64,000 bases of DNA, from the NCBI RefSeq assembly GCF_020883495.1, contig NZ_CP086610.1:2647501-2711500 (forward strand), given 5' to 3'. The translations under genes and the position numbers were made by a program. Below, in pieces: positions 1 through 8,573 of the stretch (within the stretch, counting starts at the first letter, position 1; the number at the start of each line of letters is the position of its first letter). A model generated the notes under the pieces. The model had not been told where the DNA came from. It saw nothing but the letters and a program-made list of their open reading frames with translations, and ran no database searches. Source of the stretch: Shinella zoogloeoides (GTDB lineage Bacteria; Pseudomonadota; Alphaproteobacteria; Rhizobiales; Rhizobiaceae).

Positions 1-324
1 GGCGACGATACCGGGCACCATGCCGTAGCCCTGCATCGTCACGGCGGCGGCCAGCGCCGCCACGGCCACCGTCGAGCCGATGGAAAGGTCGATCTCGCCC
101 GCCGACATGACGAAGACGAGGCCGATGGCCATGATGGTGACGGGCGCCGTCTGCAACACGATATTGGAGAGGTTGCGGACCGTGAGGAAGCCGCTGTCCT
201 TCAGCACGATGGCGAAGAACAGGAAGATCGCCAGGAAGCCGAAATAGACGACATATTGCTGCAGGTTGATGCGGCCGGCCAGCCCCGCCGCACGGACCGC
301 GGCATCCTGATTGGTACTGGACAT
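1..324 (-). CDS. ABC sugar transporter permease, RbsC-like, 3' end outside window
   Basis: This is the N-terminal 108 residues of an inner-membrane permease of the CUT2 (ribose/xylose type) ABC family. The ATG at 322-324 is preceded by a strong GGAGG Shine-Dalgarno. After a short cytoplasmic N terminus come hydrophobic helices, roughly residues 22-42 and 60-75, and then the family motif GEIDLSIGS. The reading frame is open to the left edge, so the C-terminal two thirds lie outside. It is the third cistron after two periplasmic binding proteins, 37 nt downstream of the first of them, and should form the membrane channel for their ligand. No ATPase gene is visible; it is probably further left. 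The substrate cannot be read from the sequence. Confidence 0.85.
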   Translation of the reverse strand, partial: MSSTNQDAAVRAAGLAGRINLQQYVVYFGFLAIFLFFAIVLKDSGFLTVRNLSNIVLQTAPVTIMAIGLVFVMSAGEIDLSIGSTVAVAALAAAVTMQGYGMVPGIVA

Positions 325-361
325 GATTTACCTCCGTGAATGAAAGCCGACCGGACGTCGC

Positions 362-1420
362 TTACTTCAATGCATCGGTGATCGACTGCGGGACGTCCTT
401 GTTGAGCGACGTCTTCCAGCCTTCCTTCACCGTATCCTTCGTGACGGCGAGGGAATCCACGACGAGGAAGGGCGCAGCCTCCTTGCCGAGCATCGCGCCT
501 GCCGCCGAACGGGCCGCCGTGACGCCAATGTCATAGGCCTCGTCCGCCACCAGCGCCGCGACGCTGCCGCCCTTGACCATGTCGAGCGCCGCCGGCTCGT
601 TAAGGTCGAGCGTGACGATCTTCGTATGCGTGTTGCCGGCCGAGCGCAGGGCGGCGAGCACGCTCAGCGCCGGTTCCGCCCAGGTGACATAGATGCCGTC
701 GAGATCGGGATGCTGCGTGACCATCGCCTGCGCAATCTCCTCGCTGCGGGCGGGATCGGCCATGCCCTGCTCGGCGACGATCTTCATGTCGGGATAGTCC
801 TGCTCGATGGTCTTCTTGAAGGCCTGGTCGCGCTGGTTGGTCACGTAGAAATCGGCATCGTGGAAGATGTAGCCGACCTTGCCCTTCTTGCCCAAGGCAT
901 CGGCCATGGCGACGGCGGCCTTGCTGCCCATCTGGAAGAGATCGTCGGAAACGATGGTCACATAATCCTTGCCATGCGCGTAGCCAGCCGGCGAATTGTC
1001 GACGAAGGCAAGCTTGACGCCCGCCGCGCGGGCCGGATCGTAGACCGGCGCGGCGCTTGCCGGGTCGACCGGCAGGGAAACGATGATCGACGGTTTCTTC
1101 GCCAGCACAGTCTCGACATCGGCCTTTTGGCGCGCGGCGTCGAAGCCCGCATCGGTCTGCGCGACCACCTCGATGCCGAGGCGCTTGAATTCGTCCTGCG
1201 CGCCGGCATTCACCGCATTGGTATATTCGCTCATCTCGTGCCAGACGAGGGCGGCTGTGAATTTGCCGTCCTTGATCTTCTGCTCTTCCTCGGCGGTAAG
1301 CGTGACGGTGCCTGCGGCCGTCGGGGTCTCGCCGTTCGGGCCGGTCGTCACACCGTCGGCGGCAAGGGCGTAGCCGGCGATGAGGCCGGTCATCAGGGCG
1401 AGTGTCGTTGCAAAACGCAT
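362..1420 (-). CDS. Periplasmic substrate-binding protein A of CUT2 ABC transporter
   Basis: A 352-residue secreted ligand-binding protein of the Peripla_BP_4 (ribose-binding) type. I chose the ATG at 1418-1420 because GGGAGGA sits just upstream and the protein then begins with a classic signal peptide, MRFATTLALMTGLIAGYALAA. The mature part has the two-lobed fold signature: KFTAALVWHEMSEYTN near the N terminus, IIVSLPVDP in the middle, then GKVGYIFHDADFYVTNQRD and a conserved DLDGIYVTWAEP segment. It is closely similar along its whole length to the next gene upstream (1507-2568), so the two are tandem paralogues. It captures an unknown solute for the permease at 1-324. Regulation is probably by the ROK gene at the head of the operon. 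Confidence 0.85.
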   Translation of the reverse strand: MRFATTLALMTGLIAGYALAADGVTTGPNGETPTAAGTVTLTAEEEQKIKDGKFTAALVWHEMSEYTNAVNAGAQDEFKRLGIEVVAQTDAGFDAARQKADVETVLAKKPSIIVSLPVDPASAAPVYDPARAAGVKLAFVDNSPAGYAHGKDYVTIVSDDLFQMGSKAAVAMADALGKKGKVGYIFHDADFYVTNQRDQAFKKTIEQDYPDMKIVAEQGMADPARSEEIAQAMVTQHPDLDGIYVTWAEPALSVLAALRSAGNTHTKIVTLDLNEPAALDMVKGGSVAALVADEAYDIGVTAARSAAGAMLGKEAAPFLVVDSLAVTKDTVKEGWKTSLNKDVPQSITDALK

Positions 1421-1506
1421 GGGTTTCCTCCCGTGGAACACGAATGCTTCTGGCTCTTCTGGTATTGGGGGGACTGCGGCGGCGGATGGCCGCCACAGTC
1501 GGGCGG

Positions 1507-2568
1507 TCACTTCGCGGCGTCGAGCACCGATTGCGGCGCATCGCGATTCAGCGAGTCTTTCCAGCCCTGGGAGACGTTTTCCTTGGTGACGGTCAGCGCC
1601 GGGGCGACGACAAAGGCCGGCGTCTCCTGCCCGAGCAGCGACTTCATGCCGGCGGCGGCCATGGCACGGCCGAGCTCATAGGCCTTGTCGGCGACGAGCG
1701 CGGTCACATTGCCGCCCTTGACCATGTCGAGCGCAACCGGCTCGGCAAGGTCCAGCGTCACGATCTTCGTCTTGGTGTTGCCTGCGCTGCGCAGCGCGGC
1801 GAGCACGCCGTCCGCCGGCTCGGCCCAGGTCACGTAGATGCCGTCGAGATCGGGGTTCTGCAGCAGCATGGCGCTGGCGAGCTCTTCCGCGCGTGCCGGG
1901 TCGGAAATGCCCTGCTCGGCGACGATCTTGATCTCGGGATAGTCCTTCTCGATGGTCGTCTTGAAGGCCTGGTCGCGCTGATTGGTGACGTAGTAGGTCG
2001 CGTCGTGGAAGATGTAGCCGACTTTGCCCTTACCGCCGATGGACTTGGCCAGCGCGTCGGCTGCCTGCTTACCCATCTGGTAGAGGTCGTCGGTTACGAT
2101 GGCGGCGTATTCCGCGCCGTGCTTGTAATCCTTCGGCACGTTCGACAGGAAGACCAGCTTGGCGCCATCCGTGACGGCCTGGCGGAACGCCTCGGCCGAT
2201 GTCACCGGATCGAGCGGGAGAGCGAGGATGACATTAGGCTTGGCCGCAAGCGCGGTCTCGATGTCGCTGCGCTGGCGGGCGGCGTCGAACTGGGCGTCCG
2301 TCGTCACGGCAATCTCGATGCCCGCACGCTTGAACTCATCCGTCGCACCCTGACCGACCGCATTGGTAAAATCCGAGGACGTGTGCCAAAGCAGCGCGGC
2401 CTTGTAGCCCTTGTCCTTCAGCGCCGCGATATCGGCGTCGGTCAGCGCTACCTCGGCGCTCGGCGTCGCCGCCTCGCCGGCCGGGCCGACCGTCTGGGCG
2501 ATGGCAATTCCGGCGTTCAGGATAAGACCGGCGGTCAATGCCCCGGTCAGCCATTTCGTCATCTGCAT
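1507..2568 (-). CDS. Periplasmic substrate-binding protein B, tandem paralogue of A
   Basis: A 353-residue periplasmic binding protein of the same CUT2 family. The start at 2566-2568 is supported by GAGGGAG seven bases upstream; a second ATG six bases in is a weaker option. A signal peptide (MQMTKWLTGALTAGLILNA) precedes a mature domain that shares long near-identical blocks with its downstream neighbour: KVGYIFHDATYYVTNQRDQ, NPDLDGIYVTWAEPA and KTKIVTLDL. It differs most in the ligand-cleft region around residues 110-150, where it reads LALPLDPVTSAEAFRQ rather than VSLPVDPASAAPVYDP. That pattern suggests duplication followed by a shift in specificity. It lies 27 nt downstream of the M20 hydrolase and is probably cotranscribed with it. 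Confidence 0.85.
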   Translation of the reverse strand: MQMTKWLTGALTAGLILNAGIAIAQTVGPAGEAATPSAEVALTDADIAALKDKGYKAALLWHTSSDFTNAVGQGATDEFKRAGIEIAVTTDAQFDAARQRSDIETALAAKPNVILALPLDPVTSAEAFRQAVTDGAKLVFLSNVPKDYKHGAEYAAIVTDDLYQMGKQAADALAKSIGGKGKVGYIFHDATYYVTNQRDQAFKTTIEKDYPEIKIVAEQGISDPARAEELASAMLLQNPDLDGIYVTWAEPADGVLAALRSAGNTKTKIVTLDLAEPVALDMVKGGNVTALVADKAYELGRAMAAAGMKSLLGQETPAFVVAPALTVTKENVSQGWKDSLNRDAPQSVLDAAK

Positions 2569-2595
2569 GGTCTCACTCCCTCTTGGTTATGGTGT

Positions 2596-3855
2596 TCAGT
2601 CGACGGTTCCGCAGAAACGCGCCATGAAGGCCGCAAAGCCGACGACGGCCGCGAGAAACTCCTCGATTTCGACATGCTCGTTGTAGGTATGGCAGTTGCG
2701 GATATCGCCCGGCGCGCAATAGACCGTCGGAATGCCGAGCCGGTTCACGAAGAACGGCGATTCCGACCAGAAAGGTGCGCCTTCGATCCCGCCCCGGCCG
2801 GGCAGCGCGCCGCCTATGGCCTGCGACAGCAGCGAAACATCGGCGCGCCCCTCCTCTATCTCCGCCGCCGTGCCGCCGAGCGCATGGTCGCGGCCGGCCG
2901 GATAGGAGAATGTCACGGTGATTTCGGGGTCATCGATGGCCCCGCGCACCGCCGCTTCGATATCCGCGGCCGCCTGATCGAGGGATTCGCCCGGTAGCAG
3001 CTTGCGGATCAGCGACAGCTCGCATTTCTCCGGCACGGCGATGTAGCCGCCGCCGGTCAGCCCGGTGATCAGCAGGAACGAGCGACCGACCAGCTTGTGC
3101 TCGGCACGGGCGGAAATTTCGTCGGAATGTTTCCAGAGCGCGCTCATCGCCGCATGGCTGGCGCGCAACGCATCCTTGCCGAGTTCCGGCACGCCGAAAT
3201 AGGCCGAGCGCCCGGTGATGGTGATATCCGTGATGAAGAAACCGATCTGCGCGGGATAGACGGCAAGCTGCGTCGGCTCGACATAGACGACGAAATCGGG
3301 CCGCGCCACCTCCCCCGCTTCGATACGGGTCACATAATCCTTGATGCCGGCGGAGACGCCGGTCCCCGGCTGGCCGCTCTCCTCGTCGCCGACGAAGGCG
3401 AAGGAGACATCGCCGGCAAGCGTGATGCCGGCCGCATCGAGCAGCGCAAGGGCGGCCAGCGACGAGGTGATGCCGGCCTTCAGGTCACCCGCGCCACGGC
3501 CCCAGACAGCGCCATCGACGATCGCGGCGCCGAAGGGGTTCTCGCGCTCCGTACCGACCCAGTTCTCGCGCCAGCCATCGACATGCACGACATCCGTATG
3601 GCCGATGAAGAGCAGGCGCCGACCGTTGCCCGCCCCCTTCCGCTCGCCCCACACATTGGGCCGGCCGGGCAGGAAATCCGCCATGGTGAGACCGGAAAGA
3701 TCCAGCCTGCCCATCGCCTCCCTGAGATAGGCGACGACATTGGCCTCGTTGCCGGTGATGCTTTCGCGCCGCACCGCGCCACGAAAGAGATCAAGCGAGG
3801 CATCGCGGTCCAGCGCAGCCCAAAGGCGGGCGAAGAGATCGTTTTCCATCGTCAT
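2596..3855 (-). CDS. M20 family metallo-amidohydrolase (ArgE/DapE/CPG2 type)
   Basis: A 419-residue cytoplasmic two-zinc hydrolase that removes acyl or peptide groups from amide bonds. M20 motifs are in order: GHTDVVHVDG with the first metal His86 and Asp88, GRGAGDLKAG with bridging Asp124, and GDEESG with the general base and metal ligand at residues 157-159. Near the C terminus CHTYNEH supplies the last His ligand. The dimerisation lid occupies roughly residues 200-310. The start ATG at 3853-3855 overlaps the TGA of the ROK gene as ATGA, which implies translational coupling. Placed between a repressor and two binding proteins, it probably deacylates or hydrolyses the imported solute. That role is inferred from position only. 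Confidence 0.85.
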   Translation of the reverse strand: MTMENDLFARLWAALDRDASLDLFRGAVRRESITGNEANVVAYLREAMGRLDLSGLTMADFLPGRPNVWGERKGAGNGRRLLFIGHTDVVHVDGWRENWVGTERENPFGAAIVDGAVWGRGAGDLKAGITSSLAALALLDAAGITLAGDVSFAFVGDEESGQPGTGVSAGIKDYVTRIEAGEVARPDFVVYVEPTQLAVYPAQIGFFITDITITGRSAYFGVPELGKDALRASHAAMSALWKHSDEISARAEHKLVGRSFLLITGLTGGGYIAVPEKCELSLIRKLLPGESLDQAAADIEAAVRGAIDDPEITVTFSYPAGRDHALGGTAAEIEEGRADVSLLSQAIGGALPGRGGIEGAPFWSESPFFVNRLGIPTVYCAPGDIRNCHTYNEHVEIEEFLAAVVGFAAFMARFCGTVD

Positions 3856-5066
3856 TCCGCGGCCTCCTGCGACGAATCCGTTCCCACCGGGGGCAGCGAG
3901 ATGCCGGCATTCGGCGTCGCGACGCCAAAGAGCGTGTTGTGCAACTGGCTGAGGCCGACCGCTGTCGCGCCGACCAGCGCCGCGCGCGCGCCGAGTTCAC
4001 CCGAGACGACATCGACCGGATAGGGGAAGCACTGCGGCAGGAAGCGGCGTGCGCGCTCCAGGATTTCCGGGCGCAGGCCGATGGAGCCGCCGAGGATGAC
4101 AAGTTGGGGATTGGCGATGGCGCAGATCGCGGCGATGCCGCAGGCAACCTGGCGGGCCGTATCGTCGAGCGCGGCATCGGCAGCCTTATCGCCGGCCGCC
4201 GCGCGCTCGAAGATGGCGGGGACGTCGATCCGCTCGCCGGTCGCCGCTTCATAACGCGCGATGATGCCATGCGTCGCGACGGCGCGCTCATAGGCGCCGA
4301 CCCGCAGGGATTCCGGATCGAAGGGATCCGCGCCGATCGGCAGGAAACCCATTTCGCCCGCCGCATTGGCCGCGCCGCGCACGAGATTACCGCCGAGGAT
4401 GAGGCCGCTGCCGATACCCGTACCGAGCGCCACATAGGCGAGGTTGTCGATGCCCTGCCCCTGCCCCTGCCAGCTTTCCCCGAGGGCGGCGAGATTGACG
4501 TCGTTCTCGAGCACCACATCGAAGCCGAGCGCCTGCCGGAAGGCCTCCAGAACATCCATCGTGTCGAAATCACGGATATTGGGAGCAAGCAGCACACGGC
4601 CCGTCCGGTTATCGGGCGCACCAGGCACGCCGACGACGGCAAGCCGCAGCTTCTCACGCGGCACCTTGGCGGCCGAGGCGGCCGCAAGCGCCATGCCGGA
4701 TATCTGGGCGACGAGATGGGCTCCGCCGCGCCGGTCGGTGGGCGCCGCATCCTCGATCACGATCTGCCCGGCAAGATCGGTCACGGCCACGCGCACCTTC
4801 GTCCCGCCGAGATCGACCGCCACGATGAAAGCCGCGTCAACCACCAGCTCATAGGTCACGGCGGTGCGGCCGACATGCCCGCTAGTGCGCCCCGTTTCAC
4901 GTACCCAGCCGTCATCCTCAAGGTCGCGCACGATCTCGGAGATCGTCTGCTTCGACAGACCCGTCAGCTTCGCGATGGAAGCCCGCGAGATCGGCCCGCC
5001 CTGCACGATAGTCTCCATGACGGAGCGCTGCGAGAACTGCCGGGAAATGCGGGGCGCGTCGGTCAT
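3852..5066 (-). CDS. ROK family transcriptional regulator lacking the zinc motif
   Basis: A 404-residue repressor-type ROK protein. Residues 26-47 form a winged helix-turn-helix (SRASIAKLTGLSKQTISEI). The sugar-kinase-like fold follows, with VDLGGTKVRVAV at about 84-95, ENDVNLAALGE and the ATP-loop-like ALGTGIGSGL. The Cys-rich zinc motif normally found after the GEMG segment in ROK proteins (CxCGxxGC) is absent: no cysteines occur there. ATG 5064-5066 was chosen; an in-frame GTG at 5070-5072 is possible. The inverted repeat at 5077-5101 lies directly before the start and is a good autoregulatory operator. It is the first gene of the uptake operon, so it likely senses the transported compound or a breakdown product of it. 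Confidence 0.88.
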   Translation of the reverse strand: MTDAPRISRQFSQRSVMETIVQGGPISRASIAKLTGLSKQTISEIVRDLEDDGWVRETGRTSGHVGRTAVTYELVVDAAFIVAVDLGGTKVRVAVTDLAGQIVIEDAAPTDRRGGAHLVAQISGMALAAASAAKVPREKLRLAVVGVPGAPDNRTGRVLLAPNIRDFDTMDVLEAFRQALGFDVVLENDVNLAALGESWQGQGQGIDNLAYVALGTGIGSGLILGGNLVRGAANAAGEMGFLPIGADPFDPESLRVGAYERAVATHGIIARYEAATGERIDVPAIFERAAAGDKAADAALDDTARQVACGIAAICAIANPQLVILGGSIGLRPEILERARRFLPQCFPYPVDVVSGELGARAALVGATAVGLSQLHNTLFGVATPNAGISLPPVGTDSSQEAAE

Positions 5067-5076
5067 TGTCACTCAC

Positions 5077-5101
5077 TTAGTTCGTTCTGTAACCGAACTT
5101 A
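5077..5101. promoter_or_regulatory. Palindromic operator candidate for the ROK regulator
   Basis: TTAGTTCG and CGAACTTA form 8-base arms (7 of 8 paired) separated by nine bases. The site ends 5-11 bases before the possible start codons of the ROK gene, where a bound repressor would block transcription of the whole operon. Binding is inferred from symmetry and position. Confidence 0.5.
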
Positions 5102-5138
5102 TTAAGGTGACACAAAAGAGTCAAGCGTCATCCCGGCA

Positions 5139-5164
5139 TTGATTTGCAATGAGAACTGACCTGG
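5139..5164. mobile_element. Solo IS21-type terminal repeat, fossil
   Basis: The stretch contains TGAGAACTGACC preceded by TTGATTTGCAA. This matches, with a few changes, the terminal inverted repeat of the intact IS21-family element at 23217-25712. No transposase genes are attached, so this is a decayed end of a related element. Confidence 0.5.
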
Positions 5165-5190
5165 TTTGCCCCTAGAGGTGATCCTGCATG

Positions 5191-5313
5191 AAGGAGCGCA
5201 AACGCATCGAGCGCAGCTTCAACACGCTCAAGCAGTTCAGGCGCGTCACAATCCGATACGACAAGCTGCCCGCGCACCGCACATGGGCTTCGTCAAACTC
5301 GGAGTTGTCATAA
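5191..5313 (+). pseudogene. Remnant of IS5/IS427-type transposase C terminus
   Basis: Reading from 5191 gives KERKRIERSFNTLKQFRRV then TIRYDKLPAH. This is the well-known C-terminal signature of IS5-group DDE transposases, which usually read NxVERxFxxLKxFRRIxTRYDKLAxNFxAFxxLA. After PAH the frame is lost; a +1 shift restores HMGFVKLGVV, resembling the family's terminal FVKLA block. Everything upstream of the fragment is missing, so it is a dead remnant. With the solo IS21-type end just to its left, it shows that the gap between the uptake operon and the secretion operon has been hit repeatedly by insertion sequences. The gap 5102-5362 holds nothing else that I can recognise. Confidence 0.6.
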
Positions 5314-5362
5314 CAGAACGCCCCTTCGTCTCTTCCGGCCTCTTGAACAGCGCCCGAAAACG

Positions 5363-6661
5363 TCAGCGCTCACGGAAAGCCTTGCTGAACTGATCGACGA
5401 TCGGCTTGGCGAAGTAGGACAGTGCCGTCCTTTCGCTGGTCGTCACGTAGACCTCCACCGGCATGCCGGGAATAAGACGGCTCTTGCCCATCTTCGCCAG
5501 TTCGCCCTCCGATATCTCGACATCGCCCTTGTAGAAGAGCTGGCCGCTGGCCGGATCGCGGGCGGTGGCGGGGGAGACGTGCGAAACCACGCCGGCAAGC
5601 TCGGGCGTCGTGCGCTGGTTCAGCGCCGTCAGGCGCAACCGCGTGGGGCTGCCGAGTTCGACCTGATCGATGGCGGTCGGCTGGAGCATGACCTCGACCT
5701 TGAGCTTCGCCCCCTTGGGAACGATCGTCACCAGCACCTCGGCCGGCGTGATGACGCCCCCCACGGTATGCACGTTCAGTTCATTGACCGTGCCCGAAAG
5801 GGGCGCCCGGATCTGCGTGCGCGACAGGCGGTCGGATATGGCCATATGCCGGTCCTGAAGCTCGGACATCCGGGTTTCGACCGTGGTCAGTTCACGCTGC
5901 GCCTCGGTGCGGGCGCTCTCGTCGATGGCGATGATCTGCAGGCTTATCTCGTTCATCTTGCTGCGCGCGCGCGCGATGGCGGCGTCGATCTCGCCCCGCT
6001 CGCCCTCCAGCCGGGCGAAATCGCGATTTGCCGAATAGAGCGGCCCGCGCTCGAGCAACTGCTGCTCCACGAGCGTCTCGAACTTCCGGCGCTGTTCCTC
6101 CACCAGCCGGATCTCGTCGGCCTTTGAACTGCGCTGGGCCTCCAGCCCCGTGATTTCCTCCGAGACCTGCACGGTGCCGAGCTCGAGCTGCTGCTTGCGG
6201 CTTTCGCGGTTCATGCGGTTGCCGTCGAAAAGCCGGGTCTCGCCGTTGACGAGAAACACGGTTTCAGGGCGCTTCAGGTCGAGTGTCCGGGGGAATTCTA
6301 TCGCCGCCAGAAGGTCGCGCTCCGCCAGGAGCCTTGCCCGGCGCACGGTCTGCTCGAGAAGCTGCGCCTCCACGATGGACAGCTCCGCCCTGGTCTGCGC
6401 GTCGTCGAGGCGCAGCAGAACCTGTCCCGCCTCGACAGCGTCCCCCTCGCGCACGGCGATCTCGCTCACAATCCCGCCGTCCCGGTGCTGGATGGCCTTT
6501 ATCCGCTGGTCCACGGCAACCTGTCCCTGCGCGATCACCGCGCCGGAAAGCTGGGCCGTCGCGGCCCAGCCGCCGACACCGGCGACAAGCAGAAAGCCCA
6601 GCGTCGCCCCAGCGAAAACCCGGGGGCCGATACGGAAGGTGTTCACGGATTGCTTGCTCAT
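5363..6661 (-). CDS. Type I secretion periplasmic adaptor, HlyD/PrtE family
   Basis: A 432-residue membrane-fusion protein that links the inner-membrane ABC exporter to an outer-membrane TolC channel. After a short cytoplasmic tail, one transmembrane helix spans about residues 15-35. Next comes the lipoyl half-motif GGIVSEIAVREGDAVEAGQVLLRLDD split around a long coiled coil (about 95-280, rich in Glu, Arg and Leu). The second lipoyl half is RTQIRAPLSGTVNELNVHTVGG, and the beta-barrel ends with RLIPGMPVEVYVTT, the typical HlyD C-terminal signature. It lies 10 nt after the RTX gene, as last cistron of the operon starting at 17787. No TolC gene is in the window, so the outer-membrane partner must be encoded elsewhere. 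Confidence 0.93.
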   Translation of the reverse strand: MSKQSVNTFRIGPRVFAGATLGFLLVAGVGGWAATAQLSGAVIAQGQVAVDQRIKAIQHRDGGIVSEIAVREGDAVEAGQVLLRLDDAQTRAELSIVEAQLLEQTVRRARLLAERDLLAAIEFPRTLDLKRPETVFLVNGETRLFDGNRMNRESRKQQLELGTVQVSEEITGLEAQRSSKADEIRLVEEQRRKFETLVEQQLLERGPLYSANRDFARLEGERGEIDAAIARARSKMNEISLQIIAIDESARTEAQRELTTVETRMSELQDRHMAISDRLSRTQIRAPLSGTVNELNVHTVGGVITPAEVLVTIVPKGAKLKVEVMLQPTAIDQVELGSPTRLRLTALNQRTTPELAGVVSHVSPATARDPASGQLFYKGDVEISEGELAKMGKSRLIPGMPVEVYVTTSERTALSYFAKPIVDQFSKAFRER

Positions 6662-6671
6662 GTCTGCCCCC

Positions 6672-8573
6672 TCAGGCGTGCTCGATGATGAAGAAGATAC
6701 GGGTTCCCTCGATCATCACGGTCGTTTCCCATGTGCCGTCGCGGTTGAAGTCCGCCTCGATGACCGTCTGGCTCAGCTCGTCGGTCCGGTCGTGGCGGTA
6801 GCGGATGGCGATCTCGTCATCGTCGAAGTCGTCGCCATAGATCGCTTCGAACTGGTCCTCGTTCCTGTCGACGATCCTTTCGAAGAGGTCGTATTTCGAC
6901 ATGCGCACCCGGTCGCCGACATCGAAATCGAGGATGGCGTGACGCACCGTTGCCGGCAGCGTCTCCGCCACGGCCGGGGCCGCGGGGGGCAGGAACTCGA
7001 AGATGTCGTCGCCCGCCCCGCCCGCAAGCACATTGGCCTCGCGCGTGCTGGCGATGATGTGATCGTTCCCGGCGCCGCCGATCACGGCCTCGAAGGACGT
7101 GATCGTGTCCTCGCCGATCTCGCTGCCGAAGGCCACGCCCTCATCCAGATCGACGGTCACGCCGGCGGTCGTCGGCGCGAAGCTGAGCGTGTCATGCCCC
7201 GCCCCGCCATCATGGACATCGTCCTCACCGTCCAGCGCGGCCACGAGGAGGTCGTCGCCGGCACCGCCGAAGGTTTCGTCCCGCCCGGCGCCGTCGCGCA
7301 GGACGTCATTGCCCGCGCCGCCTTCGAGCCTGTCGTCGCCTTCGCCGCCATCGAGAATGTCGTTGCCGGCACCGCCCACCAGAAGGTCGTTCCCCTCGTC
7401 TCCGAAGAGGATGTCGTCGCCGTCGTCGCCATAGAGTCGGTCGTCGCCCTCGCCGCCGGAAATCCGGTCGTTGCCGGCACCGCCGAAAACGATATCGTCG
7501 CCACGGCCGGCAAGGACGATATCGTCCCCGTCGCCCGCCACGATATGGTCGTCTCCATCGCCCCCAAGGATGACGTCGTCACCGCCCCGGGCATCGATAT
7601 TGTCGTCTCCCGCTCCGCCGTCGATATCGTCGCCACAAGCCGTGCCGACGATGACATCATCGCGCTGCGTGCCTTCAATGGCGTTCCGCTGGACCCGGAA
7701 ATAGGCGACCTGATCGACGAGCAAGTCGCCGTCCGTGATCTGGTAGGTCACGGTCACAAGGCCTTCGAATTTCGGCCCGCCCTGGAACAGCCACTGCCCG
7801 CCGGACGGCGTCAGCGTACCGTGCGAGATCGTGAGGTTGCGGACGGAGAGCACATCGCCATCCGGGTCGTGGGCGTTGCGCAGCAGGTCGGAAAGCGCGA
7901 TCGCCAGAACGGCGCATCCCGTCACGTCCATGAGATAGACGGGGCCGGAGACACGGGGGGCACGGTTCGAGCGGTCAGGATCGTCGGGACCATCCGGCCC
8001 TTCACCATCGTCGCCATCGCCGCCCTCCCCGTCCACGCCGGGCGGCGTCAGGGGGGGCTGCCATCCTCCCGTATCCGGCCCCTGGCCACCGCCCGAAGAC
8101 GGGATCTCGTAGTAGGAGCCGGGATCCATATTGTCATTGGCCGCGAGCGAGCCGAAGCCGAAGGACTTCGCACCGATCCAGTCCCTTGGGTCGATCTCGA
8201 ACCGCGCGCCGGTCTGCGGCCCTCCGGCGGAAAGGAAACCGCTCCAGAGGGGGCCGTCCAGCACCGCGCCGCCGTCGTCCTCCAGAAAGCCGCCCTCGGC
8301 CGGGCCGTAATCGATGGCGAGGACCGGCGCGAGCGGCTCTTCTTCCGTTGGAGGCGTTTCCGCTTCCTCCTGCGCCTTCGGGTCGGCCGCCGCATCGTCC
8401 GCTGGCCGGGCGTGGCTGGTGAAGAAGGACTTGAGATAGACGACCAGTCCCGCCAGAAGCAGCCCCAGCACCATGGGCGTCCTGGACTTGCGCTCCATGC
8501 TCTTCAGGGCATAGCGCTCGGCGGGGTCGGTTTGCGCCGCAGTCTGCTTCGTTGCCTTGATATCGATGATCAT
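6672..8573 (-). CDS. RTX calcium-binding protein with N-terminal membrane segment
   Basis: A 633-residue protein starting at ATG 8571-8573, which overlaps the exporter stop codon as ATGA. There is no cleavable signal peptide. About 32 polar residues precede one hydrophobic helix (PMVLGLLLAGLVVYLKSFF, 33-51), followed by an acidic linker. A cadherin/Ig-like domain (about 215-300, with DPDGDVLSVRNL and VTYQITDGD) leads into about 17 GGxGxDxxx nonapeptides (about 308-464). The C-terminal 170 residues include DFDVGDRVRMSKYDLF and an IEADFNRDG segment resembling type I secretion substrates. It may be a second exported substrate or a membrane-tethered accessory factor; the hydrophobic helix is unusual for a free RTX exoprotein. 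Its location between exporter and adaptor genes argues for a role linked to this system. Confidence 0.8.
   Translation of the reverse strand: MIIDIKATKQTAAQTDPAERYALKSMERKSRTPMVLGLLLAGLVVYLKSFFTSHARPADDAAADPKAQEEAETPPTEEEPLAPVLAIDYGPAEGGFLEDDGGAVLDGPLWSGFLSAGGPQTGARFEIDPRDWIGAKSFGFGSLAANDNMDPGSYYEIPSSGGGQGPDTGGWQPPLTPPGVDGEGGDGDDGEGPDGPDDPDRSNRAPRVSGPVYLMDVTGCAVLAIALSDLLRNAHDPDGDVLSVRNLTISHGTLTPSGGQWLFQGGPKFEGLVTVTYQITDGDLLVDQVAYFRVQRNAIEGTQRDDVIVGTACGDDIDGGAGDDNIDARGGDDVILGGDGDDHIVAGDGDDIVLAGRGDDIVFGGAGNDRISGGEGDDRLYGDDGDDILFGDEGNDLLVGGAGNDILDGGEGDDRLEGGAGNDVLRDGAGRDETFGGAGDDLLVAALDGEDDVHDGGAGHDTLSFAPTTAGVTVDLDEGVAFGSEIGEDTITSFEAVIGGAGNDHIIASTREANVLAGGAGDDIFEFLPPAAPAVAETLPATVRHAILDFDVGDRVRMSKYDLFERIVDRNEDQFEAIYGDDFDDDEIAIRYRHDRTDELSQTVIEADFNRDGTWETTVMIEGTRIFFIIEHA
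7180..7650 (-). repeat. RTX nonapeptide repeat block (about 17 units)
   Basis: Tandem 27-base units encode GGAGNDxLx / GGxGDDxIx nonapeptides that fold into a calcium-binding parallel beta roll. Units are diverged at the DNA level, but the spacing is regular. Confidence 0.9.

Noticed and set aside
7180..7650. Regular 27-base repeats considered as a CRISPR array or satellite
   Set aside because: There are no unique spacers, and the repeats are diverged in DNA but constant in protein (RTX nonapeptides).
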